Assembly (NCBI RefSeq): GCF_034347385.1
Contig: NZ_CP133777.1
Coordinates: 372,001 to 436,000 of the forward strand
Direction: 5' to 3'
From: Actimicrobium sp. CCC2.4
GTDB lineage: Bacteria > Pseudomonadota > Gammaproteobacteria > Burkholderiales > Burkholderiaceae_D
Length of the DNA: 64,000 nucleotides
The translations under genes were made by a program, and so were the position numbers. Below the pieces are notes generated by a model. It did not search any database and was not told the DNA's origin. It saw only the letters and a list, made by a program, of their open reading frames with translations. The number at the start of each line of letters is the position of its first letter. Position 1 is the stretch's first letter. Below are positions 31,103 through 39,729 of this stretch, piece by piece.

Positions 31103-32672
31103 GAGTAACTCTTGATAAAGGCATCAGGACCGAGACCACGGTACCCGCGCCCGGTTTGCCCGAAATGTGCAGCGACCCGCCAAAATGCCCAATCCGTTCA
31201 CGCATGCCCAGCAGTCCCCACGACTCTTGCTGGTGAATTTGCGTGGCGCTCACACCGATGCCGTTGTCGCGGATGTCGATGTGCAAGGCATTGCCGGTGC
31301 GCCGGATCTGCAGGCTGACCTGCGACGCCTGTGCATGCCGCTGCACGTTCGTCAGTGCCTCCTGCACGATGCGAAACAGAGCGATGCTGCGTTCTGCATC
31401 AAGATCGTTATCGATGATTTGCTCGTCGATCTGCAGGTTCAACAGCAGGCCGGCCCTTAGCGTGATGCGCTCGGCCACCCATTCGATCGCACTCCAGATA
31501 CCCAGTTCGTCGAGCACGCTGGGCCGCAAGTCGGTGATGACCCGACGTACGGTACCGATTGCTTCATCTGCCAGCCGGTTTGCTTCCAGCAGAGACTCGA
31601 CAGGCGGGTGGCCGGACCGGCTGACCTGGTCCATCGCCACCGCCTGGTACGCTTTGATCCCGGTCAGCAACGCACCCAGCTCGTCATGGATTTCGCGCGC
31701 AATGCGCTTGCGTTCGTTTTCCTTGATGTACTCCTGGTGCGCGCCCAGCTTGCGCAGGCTTTCCTGCGTCAGGCGCAAGACCTGCTCGGCTTCGCGATGC
31801 TCGGTGATATCGAGCCAGGAGCCGATCAGCCTGACCGGCTTGCCTGCCGCATCCAGCATTGTCCGGTTCCATGCCCGGATATGACGCACCGTGCCATCCT
31901 GGCGCAGGATGCGTTTTTCATATTTGTAGTCGCAGCGCTCACGCAGGCAGCGCGCGAATTCGGCTTCCGATTTTTGCCGGTCGTCGGGGTGAACGTAGTG
32001 GTGTGCCATGGCCATCGTCGGCACGACAGATTGCGGCAACTCTCCGCAGATCATGAAAATTTCATCGGAGCAGCGCATTTCTTTGCTGGCCATATCGAAC
32101 GACCAGCTTCCCAGATGCGCCATGCCCTGGGCAATCGTGAGGATGGCGCGCGTATCAACGAGGGCGCTTTCGGCGCGTCGTCGTTCCGCGACTTCCTGAT
32201 GCAACAAGGCGTTGGCCTGCACCAGCTCGGCGGTGCGCTCCAGTACCCGCTGTTCGAGTTCATCGCGACCGCTGCGCAGCATCTCTTCATTGAGTACCGC
32301 CTGCGTGACATCGCGCTGGGTCGAGGCATAAAAATGGTCGCCGCCCTCTGCATCGGATAAGGGATAAAGCCGGAGTTCGTTCCAGAACAGGCTGCCATCG
32401 CGGCGATAGTTGCGCATCAGCGTACAGATGGGTTCCCGCTTGCGAATGGCCGCGCGGATCAAGGCCTTGTTCGGTTGCTCGTTATCGTCGTTTTGCAGAA
32501 AACTGCAATTCCAGCCGAGTACTTCTTCCTGCGAATAGCCGGTCATCATCGAGAACGCCGGGTTTGAAAAAATAATCGGCGCGTTAGGCAAGCGCATGTC
32601 GCAAATCACGATGCCGTCCGTGGTATTGCTGATAATCGCTTCGGCGAACGGCAACTGAAGAACCTCAAACAT
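31092..32672 (-). CDS. LOV-PAS sensor histidine kinase, predicted blue-light receptor
   Basis: The soluble 526-residue kinase starts with a LOV domain (about residues 10-123). It holds the photoactive cysteine in GWNCSFLQ (Cys56) and all three flavin-contacting residues, Asn88 (RNYRRDG), Asn98 (FWNEL) and Gln119 (STQRDVT). Their spacings of 32, 10 and 21 equal those of phototropin LOV2. The usual Arg after the cysteine is Ser57. A short coiled coil (about 125-170), a second PAS (about 180-292), a HisKA_3 dimerisation domain with His329 (REIHDELGALL) and a HATPase with DIRDNGIGV follow. The regulator gene overlaps its 3' end. ATG 32672, with AAGG upstream, is preferred to 32714. Confidence 0.9.
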   Translation of the reverse strand: MFEVLQLPFAEAIISNTTDGIVICDMRLPNAPIIFSNPAFSMMTGYSQEEVLGWNCSFLQNDDNEQPNKALIRAAIRKREPICTLMRNYRRDGSLFWNELRLYPLSDAEGGDHFYASTQRDVTQAVLNEEMLRSGRDELEQRVLERTAELVQANALLHQEVAERRRAESALVDTRAILTIAQGMAHLGSWSFDMASKEMRCSDEIFMICGELPQSVVPTMAMAHHYVHPDDRQKSEAEFARCLRERCDYKYEKRILRQDGTVRHIRAWNRTMLDAAGKPVRLIGSWLDITEHREAEQVLRLTQESLRKLGAHQEYIKENERKRIAREIHDELGALLTGIKAYQAVAMDQVSRSGHPPVESLLEANRLADEAIGTVRRVITDLRPSVLDELGIWSAIEWVAERITLRAGLLLNLQIDEQIIDNDLDAERSIALFRIVQEALTNVQRHAQASQVSLQIRRTGNALHIDIRDNGIGVSATQIHQQESWGLLGMRERIGHFGGSLHISGKPGAGTVVSVLMPLSRVTHAT

Positions 32673-32866
32673 ACTGACCTTGTGGTTGGATTGACTGCGC
32701 GATGATGCCGGCAAATAGTGCGCCGGCAGGGGCCCCGGCGCATCGAATCCCGATGATTCCTGACGATCATGAGGTGTCAGCCGCCATCGGTAATGCCCGG
32801 AATGTTACTCACCATTAACGCAGGGAGTCTACCACCGGTTGCTTGGCAAGTTGACCAGAGTCACTT

Positions 32867-32886
32867 AGGCACTCAGGCACTCAGGC
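32867..32886. repeat. 8-bp tandem repeat across the chemoreceptor stop codon
   Basis: AGGCACTC occurs at 32867-32874 and 32875-32882, followed by a partial copy. The repeat covers the last codons and the TGA of the minus-strand chemoreceptor gene, so the coding end is duplicated out of frame just after the stop. Confidence 0.7.
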
Positions 32887-34450
32887 GCAAGACCGGCGGG
32901 CTGTCATCGGCCAGCCGGAAAATTGCCACGGCGCGGGTCAGTGCCACGGCCTGGTCCTGCAGGCTTTCGGCGGCAGCGGCGGCCTGTTCGACCAGGGCCG
33001 AATTTTGCTGGGTCATTTCATCCATCTGGGAGATGGCTTGGTTCACTTCGCTGATACCGGTGCTCTGTTCCTGGCTGGCTGCGGTGATCTCGGCCATGAT
33101 GTCGGCCACATGTTTGACCGAGCTGACGATCTGGTGCATGGTCTGGCCGGCGTCATCAACGAGCTTGCTGCCGGCATCGACTTTACCGACGGTGTCGGCG
33201 ATGAGGGTCTTGATTTCCCGCGCTGCGCCCGCCGAGCGTTGTGCCAGGCTGCGCACTTCCGACGCTACCACCGCAAACCCGCGACCCTGTTCGCCGGCAC
33301 GGGCGGCTTCGACGGCGGCGTTCAGCGCCAGGATGTTGGTCTGGAATGCGATGCCATCGATGACGCCGATGATATCGACGATCTTGCGCGAGCTCTCCTT
33401 GATCGACGACATGGTCCCGACCACTTCGCCGACCACACCACCACCCTTGAGCGCCAGATCGGAAGCGGCGATCACGAGCTGGTTAGCCTGGCGTGCATTG
33501 TCGGCATTCTGGCGCACGGTCGCGGTCAGCTCTTCCATCGACGACGCGGTCTGTTCCAGCGAGCTGGCTTGCGACTCAGTCCGCGAGGACAGATCAGCAT
33601 TACCGGAGGCGATTTCCCGCGTTGCCACGGCGATCGTGTCGGCACCATGGCGCAACTGCGTGATGGTGCTGATCAGGCTGTCATTCATGGTTTTCAGGGA
33701 TTGCAGCAGCGCGCCGGTTTCATCACTGCTGCGCACGGTGATCTTTGCAGTCAGGTCGCCATCGGCCACCCGGCGTGCGATTTTTACGGCGGCGTGCAGC
33801 GGCAGCACGATGCTGCGCGTAATGACCACGCCGATACCCAATGTCAGGATCAGCGCCACCGCCGCCAGTGCCGACATCAGATTGCGTGCAATCAGATACG
33901 CCTGCGCCGAGTCCTGGCCGGACGCATCGACCCGCTGCAGCTGTTGCTTGATGATCGCGCCCAGGGCTGTCGTGTAGGCCTGTTGGGGTTGGCGGAAATC
34001 GCTCATCAGGAAGTCGGCTGCCTGCTCCTTTTTGTACTCGGCGATGGCCTTCATGAATTCGGCCTGGCCAAGCAGATATTTGTCGCGGGTCGTTGCTAGC
34101 GTGCCGAGCAACTGCTTGTCTTCCGGGCTGACCAGCAGCGCCGCAAGCTGGCGGGTATTGTCGGCGATGAGTTTGTTGGCACCGGTCACGATACCGGCTT
34201 CGATCTTGACCTTGCCCGGATCGAGCAGGAACAGCGTGTTGCGCATCGCCTGCTCGCCGCGATCAACGGCGCCCTGGATCTGGTAGGCCAGCAGCACGGT
34301 AGGTACCTGATCCCGTGTCAGGTGTTCGGTGGCTTTGTTCAGCACGCCGAGGCTGGTCAGACCGACCGCTGCAACGGCCAGCATAAGGACCAGTCCAGCG
34401 CCAAAACCGATCGACAAGCGGGTGCCGATGCGCAAATTGGATATCTTCAT
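32873..34450 (-). CDS. Methyl-accepting chemotaxis protein
   Basis: The 525-residue chemoreceptor begins with a basic segment and a membrane helix ([20 protein letters not shown]), has a four-helix-bundle-type periplasmic domain, a second helix near residues 190-212 ([20 protein letters not shown]), HAMP, and a cytoplasmic hairpin with [20 protein letters not shown]. It shares the tip and much of the signalling domain with the chemoreceptor at 24807 but has a different sensor domain. GGAGA precedes ATG 34450. It lies upstream of the LOV kinase in the same direction with a 200-bp gap; co-transcription is possible. No pentapeptide tail is present. Confidence 0.93.
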   Translation of the reverse strand: MKISNLRIGTRLSIGFGAGLVLMLAVAAVGLTSLGVLNKATEHLTRDQVPTVLLAYQIQGAVDRGEQAMRNTLFLLDPGKVKIEAGIVTGANKLIADNTRQLAALLVSPEDKQLLGTLATTRDKYLLGQAEFMKAIAEYKKEQAADFLMSDFRQPQQAYTTALGAIIKQQLQRVDASGQDSAQAYLIARNLMSALAAVALILTLGIGVVITRSIVLPLHAAVKIARRVADGDLTAKITVRSSDETGALLQSLKTMNDSLISTITQLRHGADTIAVATREIASGNADLSSRTESQASSLEQTASSMEELTATVRQNADNARQANQLVIAASDLALKGGGVVGEVVGTMSSIKESSRKIVDIIGVIDGIAFQTNILALNAAVEAARAGEQGRGFAVVASEVRSLAQRSAGAAREIKTLIADTVGKVDAGSKLVDDAGQTMHQIVSSVKHVADIMAEITAASQEQSTGISEVNQAISQMDEMTQQNSALVEQAAAAAESLQDQAVALTRAVAIFRLADDSPPVLRLSA

Positions 34451-34604
34451 TGTGTTGTCTCCGAGCTTTTTTATGGTGAGTTTGCTTTCGCTCGGGACCG
34501 ACTATAAACGAATTTTTGCCGTACTCAGTAGCAATCGGCTGCGTACGCCGGGCCATCGTCCGGCTATGATTGGCACCCTGTTAACAGTTGATGACGGAGT
34601 AACA

Positions 34605-35444
34605 ATGTCCCAGCCGCACCTCGAGCACGCTACTTCGGTGCCGCATATTTTCGACCGCGCCATCGCTCTTCAGCCACAAGCCAACGGCACCTGGCACGGC
34701 CATACCAGCACCGATTACGCCAACATGATCGGTCCCTTCGGCGGCGTCACGGCCGCGACCGCCTTGCAGGCTTTGCTGATTCAGCCCGAACGGCTGGGCG
34801 ATCCGGTGGCGCTGACGGTCAATTTTGCCGGTCCGGTGCGCGACGGCGGGTTCGAGGTGCGGGTGCGTTTGATGCGCAGCAGTCGCAGTACCCAGCACTG
34901 GTCGGTCGACATGGTTCAGGGCGACGATTGCGTGATCAATGCGATTGCGGTGTTTGCATTGCGCCGGCCGACCTGGTCGGCCACCGAAATCGTCATGCCG
35001 GAGGTAGTCGCGGCAGACACGCTGACGCCGGTTGGCGACATCATGGGAGTGCGCTGGCCGCAATGCTACGACATGCGCTTTGCCCGGGGTGGCTTGCGCG
35101 GTGTCGATGGGGCCGGCGACAACCCGGACAGCCTGACCCACTTGTGGATCAACGACAAGCCGCCGCGCCCGCTGGACTTTGCCTCGCTGACCGCAATCTG
35201 CGACGCCTTTTTTCCGCGCCTGTTTTCGCGTCGCGCGCAGATGGTACCGATCGGGACGGTGTCGCTGAATATCCATTTCCATGCTGATGCAGCGACACTC
35301 GCGCAGCAGGGCAGCGCGCCGGTGCTGGGCGTGGCGCAGGGACAAATCTTTAATCTGGGGTTTTCGGATCAGGTCGCACACGTCTGGAGTGCGCAAGGCC
35401 GGTTGCTGGCAACCAGTCAGCAGGCTGTCTGGTTCAAGGAATAA
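34605..35444 (+). CDS. Acyl-CoA thioesterase family protein (double hotdog)
   Basis: The 279-residue protein resembles the TesB-like thioesterase superfamily (PF13622). The N-terminal hotdog has YANMIGPFGGVTAATALQAL, and the second half has FFPRLFSRRAQMVPIGTVSL and LGVAQGQIFNLGFSDQ. Members hydrolyse acyl-CoA thioesters; chain length cannot be judged. GGAGT precedes ATG 34605; the frame is open further upstream but that sequence is not protein-like. It diverges from the chemoreceptor gene and is convergent with the Hsp70-like gene, separated only by a hairpin. Confidence 0.85.
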   Translation: MSQPHLEHATSVPHIFDRAIALQPQANGTWHGHTSTDYANMIGPFGGVTAATALQALLIQPERLGDPVALTVNFAGPVRDGGFEVRVRLMRSSRSTQHWSVDMVQGDDCVINAIAVFALRRPTWSATEIVMPEVVAADTLTPVGDIMGVRWPQCYDMRFARGGLRGVDGAGDNPDSLTHLWINDKPPRPLDFASLTAICDAFFPRLFSRRAQMVPIGTVSLNIHFHADAATLAQQGSAPVLGVAQGQIFNLGFSDQVAHVWSAQGRLLATSQQAVWFKE

Positions 35445-35501
35445 ATCGGTCGCAATCAAATCGCGAGCAATTTGATTGCACGCGATTTGATTGTGACCGA
35501 T
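35445..35501. terminator. 57-nt hairpin filling the gap between convergent genes
   Basis: A near-perfect inverted repeat joins 35445-35471 to 35475-35501, with one G-T pair, one A/A mismatch and a TTG loop. It begins the base after the thioesterase stop and ends the base before the Hsp70-like stop. It probably ends both transcripts, but there is no T-run, so termination by structure or another role is possible. Confidence 0.75.
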
Positions 35502-36752
35502 CTAACCGAAGCGTCGCAACGCATCCAGTGCCAGCCCGGCACCGATGCTGCCAAACAGGTCGCCTTCGACCTGGCGGGCATCGGGCACCAGTCGGGCAAT
35601 GCGCTGGCGCAGCGAGCCGACTCCGCTGGAACCCCCGGTAAAAAACACCGTATCGACAGCGCTGGCGTCGACCCCGGCGGTGCGCAGCAAGTCGGCCACG
35701 GTGCTCTCGACCGTGCCCATCAGGCGCGCGATCGACGCATCGAACGCATCGCGGGTGAGCGTCAGTTCTTCGCGCGGTGCCAGCCGGTCCAGATTCAGGA
35801 TGACTGACTCGGCTTCCGACAACGCGATCTTGCCTTCCTCGACCTGGATGGCGAGCCAGTGGCCGCTGCGTTCGCGAATCACGTCGAGCAGGCGATCCAG
35901 CTTGGGACGCTCGCGCGCATCGCGATAAATGTCCTTGAGCTGCAGCCAGGTCTTCTGGGTGTAGGCCAGGTTGATGGTGTGCCAGGTCGCCAGGTTGAAG
36001 TAATAGCTCGAGGGCACTTCGCTGTCATTGTTGAGCCGGCTGCCCAGGCCGAGCAGCGGCATCACCGAGGTCAGACTGAGGTATTTGTCGAAGTCTGTAC
36101 CGCCGATATGCACACCGCCCGAGGCCAGGATATCGCTGCGGCGATCGATCCGGCGGGCCCGTTGCGGCGACAGCCGGATCAGCGAAAAGTCCGAGGTGCC
36201 GCCGCCGATATCGGCCACCAGCACCACCTCTTCGCGGTCAATGCGCGACTCGTAGTCGAAGGCGGCAGCGATCGGTTCGAACTGGAACGCGACCTGGCGA
36301 AACCCGGCCGCGCCGGCGATATCGCTCAGCGTTTGTTCGGCCAGCTGATCTGCTTTAGCGTCACCATCGACGAAGAACACCGGGCGTCCGATGACCGCAT
36401 GCTGGAACGACTGGCCGCTGGCGGTTTCGGCACGGCGCTTGAGTTCGCCGATGAACTGGCCCAGCAACATCCGGAACGGCAGGGCGCGTCCGAGCACTTC
36501 GGTCTGGCCATCGATGAGGCCGGTACCGAGCAGGCTTTTCAAGGAGCGCATCAGCCGGCCTTCGTACCCGGCCAGATAATTGGCCAGTGCGGCACGGCCA
36601 TAGCTGACCTGCTCGTCTTCCGCATTGAAAAATACCGCCGAGGGCAGCGTCAGCTTGTCGTCTTCGAGCGCCAGCAGTGCGCGATGTCCGGGGCGGACCA
36701 CGCCGACCGTGGAATTGGAGGTGCCAAAATCGACGCCACAAGCATTCGCCAT
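35502..36752 (-). CDS. Hsp70-family chaperone, YegD-like
   Basis: The 416-residue protein is an actin-fold ATPase related to DnaK but without the peptide-binding and lid domains. It has the phosphate-1 loop GVDFGTSNSTVGVV, the phosphate-2 motif VADIGGGTSDFSLI, and the adenosine-binding motif FFTGGSSGVGSLR. EPIAAAFDYE is also conserved. The length fits the YegD group. Its client and role are unknown. ATG 36752 (MANACGVDFG) is preferred to a longer frame at 36791. It is 70 bp from the hybrid kinase gene in the same direction. Confidence 0.9.
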   Translation of the reverse strand: MANACGVDFGTSNSTVGVVRPGHRALLALEDDKLTLPSAVFFNAEDEQVSYGRAALANYLAGYEGRLMRSLKSLLGTGLIDGQTEVLGRALPFRMLLGQFIGELKRRAETASGQSFQHAVIGRPVFFVDGDAKADQLAEQTLSDIAGAAGFRQVAFQFEPIAAAFDYESRIDREEVVLVADIGGGTSDFSLIRLSPQRARRIDRRSDILASGGVHIGGTDFDKYLSLTSVMPLLGLGSRLNNDSEVPSSYYFNLATWHTINLAYTQKTWLQLKDIYRDARERPKLDRLLDVIRERSGHWLAIQVEEGKIALSEAESVILNLDRLAPREELTLTRDAFDASIARLMGTVESTVADLLRTAGVDASAVDTVFFTGGSSGVGSLRQRIARLVPDARQVEGDLFGSIGAGLALDALRRFG

Positions 36753-36822
36753 GAACTTACTTTCATCAACCGGAAAAGGGCCGCAGATCATAGTCGAACG
36801 CAGACTGAAAGTCTTGCCCTAA

Positions 36823-39003
36823 TTACGCTTGCAGCGCGCGCGCCAGCGCTTCCGGCTGAACCGGTTTTTGCAGCAGCACGGCACCGAGCGCCTCGACTTC
36901 CAGCCGCATGCCGGCCATCGCATCGCCGCTGATGACAATCGCGCGGATCGCCGGCCAGCGCGCCAGGGCAGCCTTGACGACGTCGGTGCCCGTGATGTTC
37001 GGCAAGCGGTGATCGCTGATGACGGCATTGAACTGCATCGCCGGATCCTGCAGCAAGATCATGGCCGCCTCGCCCGAGGCCACGCCGGTGACCCGGGCAC
37101 CCCACTGGTGCAACAGGATGGTGGTCACTTCGGCGACCAGCGGATTATCTTCGACCAGCAGGATGCGTCCGGTGTAGTGCGCGTCGGTGCGGGCGACTGC
37201 CAGACTGCCGGTGGCGCCGGTCGGATACGGCAGGCTGACCGTGAAGATCGAGCCGGTCCCCGGAATTGATTGCAGCGTGACCGGATGCGCCAGCAATTCG
37301 CTCATGCGCCGCACGATCGCCAGGCCCAGGCCGAGTCCCTTGTTGCGGTCGCGCTCGGGGTTGTCGAGCTGGATGAAGTCGGTGAATACCACCTCCTGTT
37401 TGCCGGCCGCGATGCCGATGCCGGTATCGGCCACCACGACGAGGATGTGCTGGCCGTCGTCGTGGGCATGCACTTGCACGCTGCCTCCGGCAGGTGTGTA
37501 TTTGATGGCGTTCGACACCAGATTCTTGACCATACGACCGAGCAGTTGGCCATCGCTCTGAGCGGTTAGCGTGGTCGACATGATCTGCAGGCGGACCTCT
37601 TTCTGGACAGCAAAACCGCGAAATTCTTCGCCCACTTCATCGAACAGCGCAGCCAGACTCACGGTGGCCAGAACCGGTTGTATCAACCCCGCATCGAGTT
37701 GCGAGACATCGAGCAGCGTGTTGAGCAAATTGGACAGGCTGTGCACCGAGCGGCCTATCCGTGCGATGTGCGGGGTGTCGGCGTCGGCCGGGTGCCGCGC
37801 CTGCATCACCGCCACGGCCATCGACAGGGCGTGCAGCGGCTGGCGCAAGTCATGGCTGGCGGCGGCCAGGAACTGGGTCTTCGAGCGGTTGGCCTGCAGG
37901 GCGGCATCGCGAGAACGGCGCAGCGCCTGTTCGTTACTGGCGCGGTCGGCTTCGCGCAACTGCAGCGAGGTAGCCATCGCATCAAAGGCGGTGGCCAGGC
38001 GCGCTATTTCGACCGGCGAGCGGCGCAATTTACTGCGCGCCGTATAGTCGCCGCTGCTCCAGCGCCGGGCGGCATCGAGCAGCGATTGTAGCGGTCGCTC
38101 GATGGCGAAGCGTGCGATCAGCCAGGCGATGCCGAAGGCCGCCAGTATGCCGATCACCGCTACCGTCAGCGCACGTGTCAGGGCGCGGTTGGCGGGCCCC
38201 ATCGCTTCTGCGGCATCGATGCCGACCATCACGCCGATGCCCTCGGCCGACGAGGCGTTGGGCATGAAGCCAAAGAACCCCTCGGTCTGGCTGATCGGAT
38301 CGCGGCTCATTAGCACCACCGGTTTCGCGGCCTCGAAAATGCGTTGCCATTGCGGCGGTACATGCGTCCCGGTTTGTGTGTGCTCCGGCAAGCGGATCAG
38401 GATGGCACCGGTCCGGTCGACCACTGTCAGCGTGTGTCCCGGCGAGAGCGGATTGCGGGCCAGATGCCTGGCCAGCCAGTCGACGCTGAGCGAGGCGAAC
38501 ACCACGCCTTGCGCGCGATCGAGCTGGTCGCGTGGTAACGGATAAGCGAAACCGAGTGCGCTTTTGCCGGTCTCCTTGCCAACCATCAGGTCGCCGACGG
38601 CGAACTTGCCGGTCTCCAGCGATCGCTTGAAGTGGGACCGGTCGGCATTGTTCAGCGACCGGGGCGAAAACGGTTTTGCGTAGCAGTACACGTCGCCGCG
38701 CGTATCCGAGACACCGATCGATAGCGAGCCGGGAAACTGCGCATTAAGGGTCGCGAGATAAGCATTGCAGCCGGCCGCTTCCGGGCGGATTTGCGTGCTG
38801 TTGGCGATGGCCAGCAGGAACTTATGCATGCCGGCGGCAATCTGTTCGAGTTCACTGGCGACCAGTTTGGCTTCCATTTGCACCGAGCGTTGCGCTTCGA
38901 TGCGGCGCTCCTGGCGCAGCATCGTCTGGTTGTACACCTGGGTTGCCAGCACCGGAACGATGCCTGCCATCACCAGAAAAAAAAGCCGCATTCGAAGGGT
39001 CAT
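36823..39003 (-). CDS. Hybrid sensor histidine kinase with C-terminal receiver
   Basis: From ATG 39003 the 726-residue protein has an N-terminal membrane helix (LFFLVMAGIVPVLATQVY), a Cache-type periplasmic domain (about 35-280), a second helix (ALTVAVIGILAAFGIAWLI), HAMP, a HisKA domain with AASHDLRQPLHALSMA, a HATPase (NLVSNAIKYT, DTGIGIAAG, GLGLGLAIV) and a receiver (VEDN, phospho-acceptor in VISDHRLPN, QKPV). Such orphan hybrid kinases pass phosphate to a separate Hpt protein or regulator, none of which is adjacent. The open frame continues upstream, antisense to tag, but that part is not conserved. It diverges from tag. Confidence 0.92.
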   Translation of the reverse strand: MTLRMRLFFLVMAGIVPVLATQVYNQTMLRQERRIEAQRSVQMEAKLVASELEQIAAGMHKFLLAIANSTQIRPEAAGCNAYLATLNAQFPGSLSIGVSDTRGDVYCYAKPFSPRSLNNADRSHFKRSLETGKFAVGDLMVGKETGKSALGFAYPLPRDQLDRAQGVVFASLSVDWLARHLARNPLSPGHTLTVVDRTGAILIRLPEHTQTGTHVPPQWQRIFEAAKPVVLMSRDPISQTEGFFGFMPNASSAEGIGVMVGIDAAEAMGPANRALTRALTVAVIGILAAFGIAWLIARFAIERPLQSLLDAARRWSSGDYTARSKLRRSPVEIARLATAFDAMATSLQLREADRASNEQALRRSRDAALQANRSKTQFLAAASHDLRQPLHALSMAVAVMQARHPADADTPHIARIGRSVHSLSNLLNTLLDVSQLDAGLIQPVLATVSLAALFDEVGEEFRGFAVQKEVRLQIMSTTLTAQSDGQLLGRMVKNLVSNAIKYTPAGGSVQVHAHDDGQHILVVVADTGIGIAAGKQEVVFTDFIQLDNPERDRNKGLGLGLAIVRRMSELLAHPVTLQSIPGTGSIFTVSLPYPTGATGSLAVARTDAHYTGRILLVEDNPLVAEVTTILLHQWGARVTGVASGEAAMILLQDPAMQFNAVISDHRLPNITGTDVVKAALARWPAIRAIVISGDAMAGMRLEVEALGAVLLQKPVQPEALARALQA

Positions 39004-39144
39004 TGCAGCCTGTTCCTGGGTCGGGGTGCCGCATATACGGCAAGCCACCATAATAGATTCCGGCAGGCTTGAAAAGAGTAGAGGTGATCGCTCGCGCAGG
39101 GTGATCGAAAGTAGAATCCGGATTTTTTGAAGGAGGCCGTACCG

Positions 39145-39729
39145 ATGACGCTGCCCCGCTGTGCCTGGGTACCCCCCGGTAATCCCCTGTACGTCGCCTA
39201 TCACGATGACGAATGGGGCGTGCCGTGCCATGACGAGCGACGCCTGTTTGAAATGCTCAACCTCGAAGGCGCGCAAGCCGGCTTGAGCTGGTCGACCATC
39301 CTCGGCAAGCGCGAGACTTACCGGCTGGCCTTCGATGACTGGGATGCACACCGGATCGCGCGCTACGATGCCGATAAGGTGGCGCAGTTGCTGGCCGATC
39401 CCGGCATCGTGCGCAACCGGCTCAAAGTCGCCGCCGCCATCACGAATGCCCGCGCCTATCTGCGCTTGTGCGACGAGGCGGGCGGGCTCGACGCTTATCT
39501 GTGGAGCTTCGTCGGCGGCGTGCCGGTGCAGGGCGGGATGGTGCCGGCACCGACCAGGACGGCGCTGTCGGACCGGATCTCGACAGACCTGCTCAAGCGC
39601 GGTTTCAAGTTTGTCGGAACGACGATTGTGTACGCGTATCTGCAGGGGATAGGTGTGGTCAACGACCATGCGCCGGATTGCTATTTGCATGCCGGTGGCG
39701 CGCCTGGCATATCCTCTTGCGATGCCTGA
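39145..39729 (+). CDS. tag: DNA-3-methyladenine glycosylase I
   Basis: Tag removes 3-methyladenine from alkylated DNA. The 194-residue product begins PRCAWV then LYVAYHDDEWGVPCHDERRL, the near-invariant Tag opening, with EGAQAGLSWSTIL and the substrate-pocket region. The terminal VNDHAPDC holds the His/Cys zinc ligands together with the N-terminal cysteine. A perfect AAGGAGG precedes ATG 39145. It overlaps the next gene by 8 bp, giving a tag-mnmC pair. Confidence 0.95.
   Translation: MTLPRCAWVPPGNPLYVAYHDDEWGVPCHDERRLFEMLNLEGAQAGLSWSTILGKRETYRLAFDDWDAHRIARYDADKVAQLLADPGIVRNRLKVAAAITNARAYLRLCDEAGGLDAYLWSFVGGVPVQGGMVPAPTRTALSDRISTDLLKRGFKFVGTTIVYAYLQGIGVVNDHAPDCYLHAGGAPGISSCDA

Noticed and set aside
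32769-33977. Open frame (402 codons) antisense to the chemoreceptor
   Set aside because: It is Ser/Ala-rich shadow coding opposite a clear chemoreceptor; the same pattern appears opposite the chemoreceptor at 24807.
39004-39690. N-terminal extension of the hybrid kinase
   Set aside because: The frame is open but antisense to tag; the kinase has a normal membrane-helix start at 39003.
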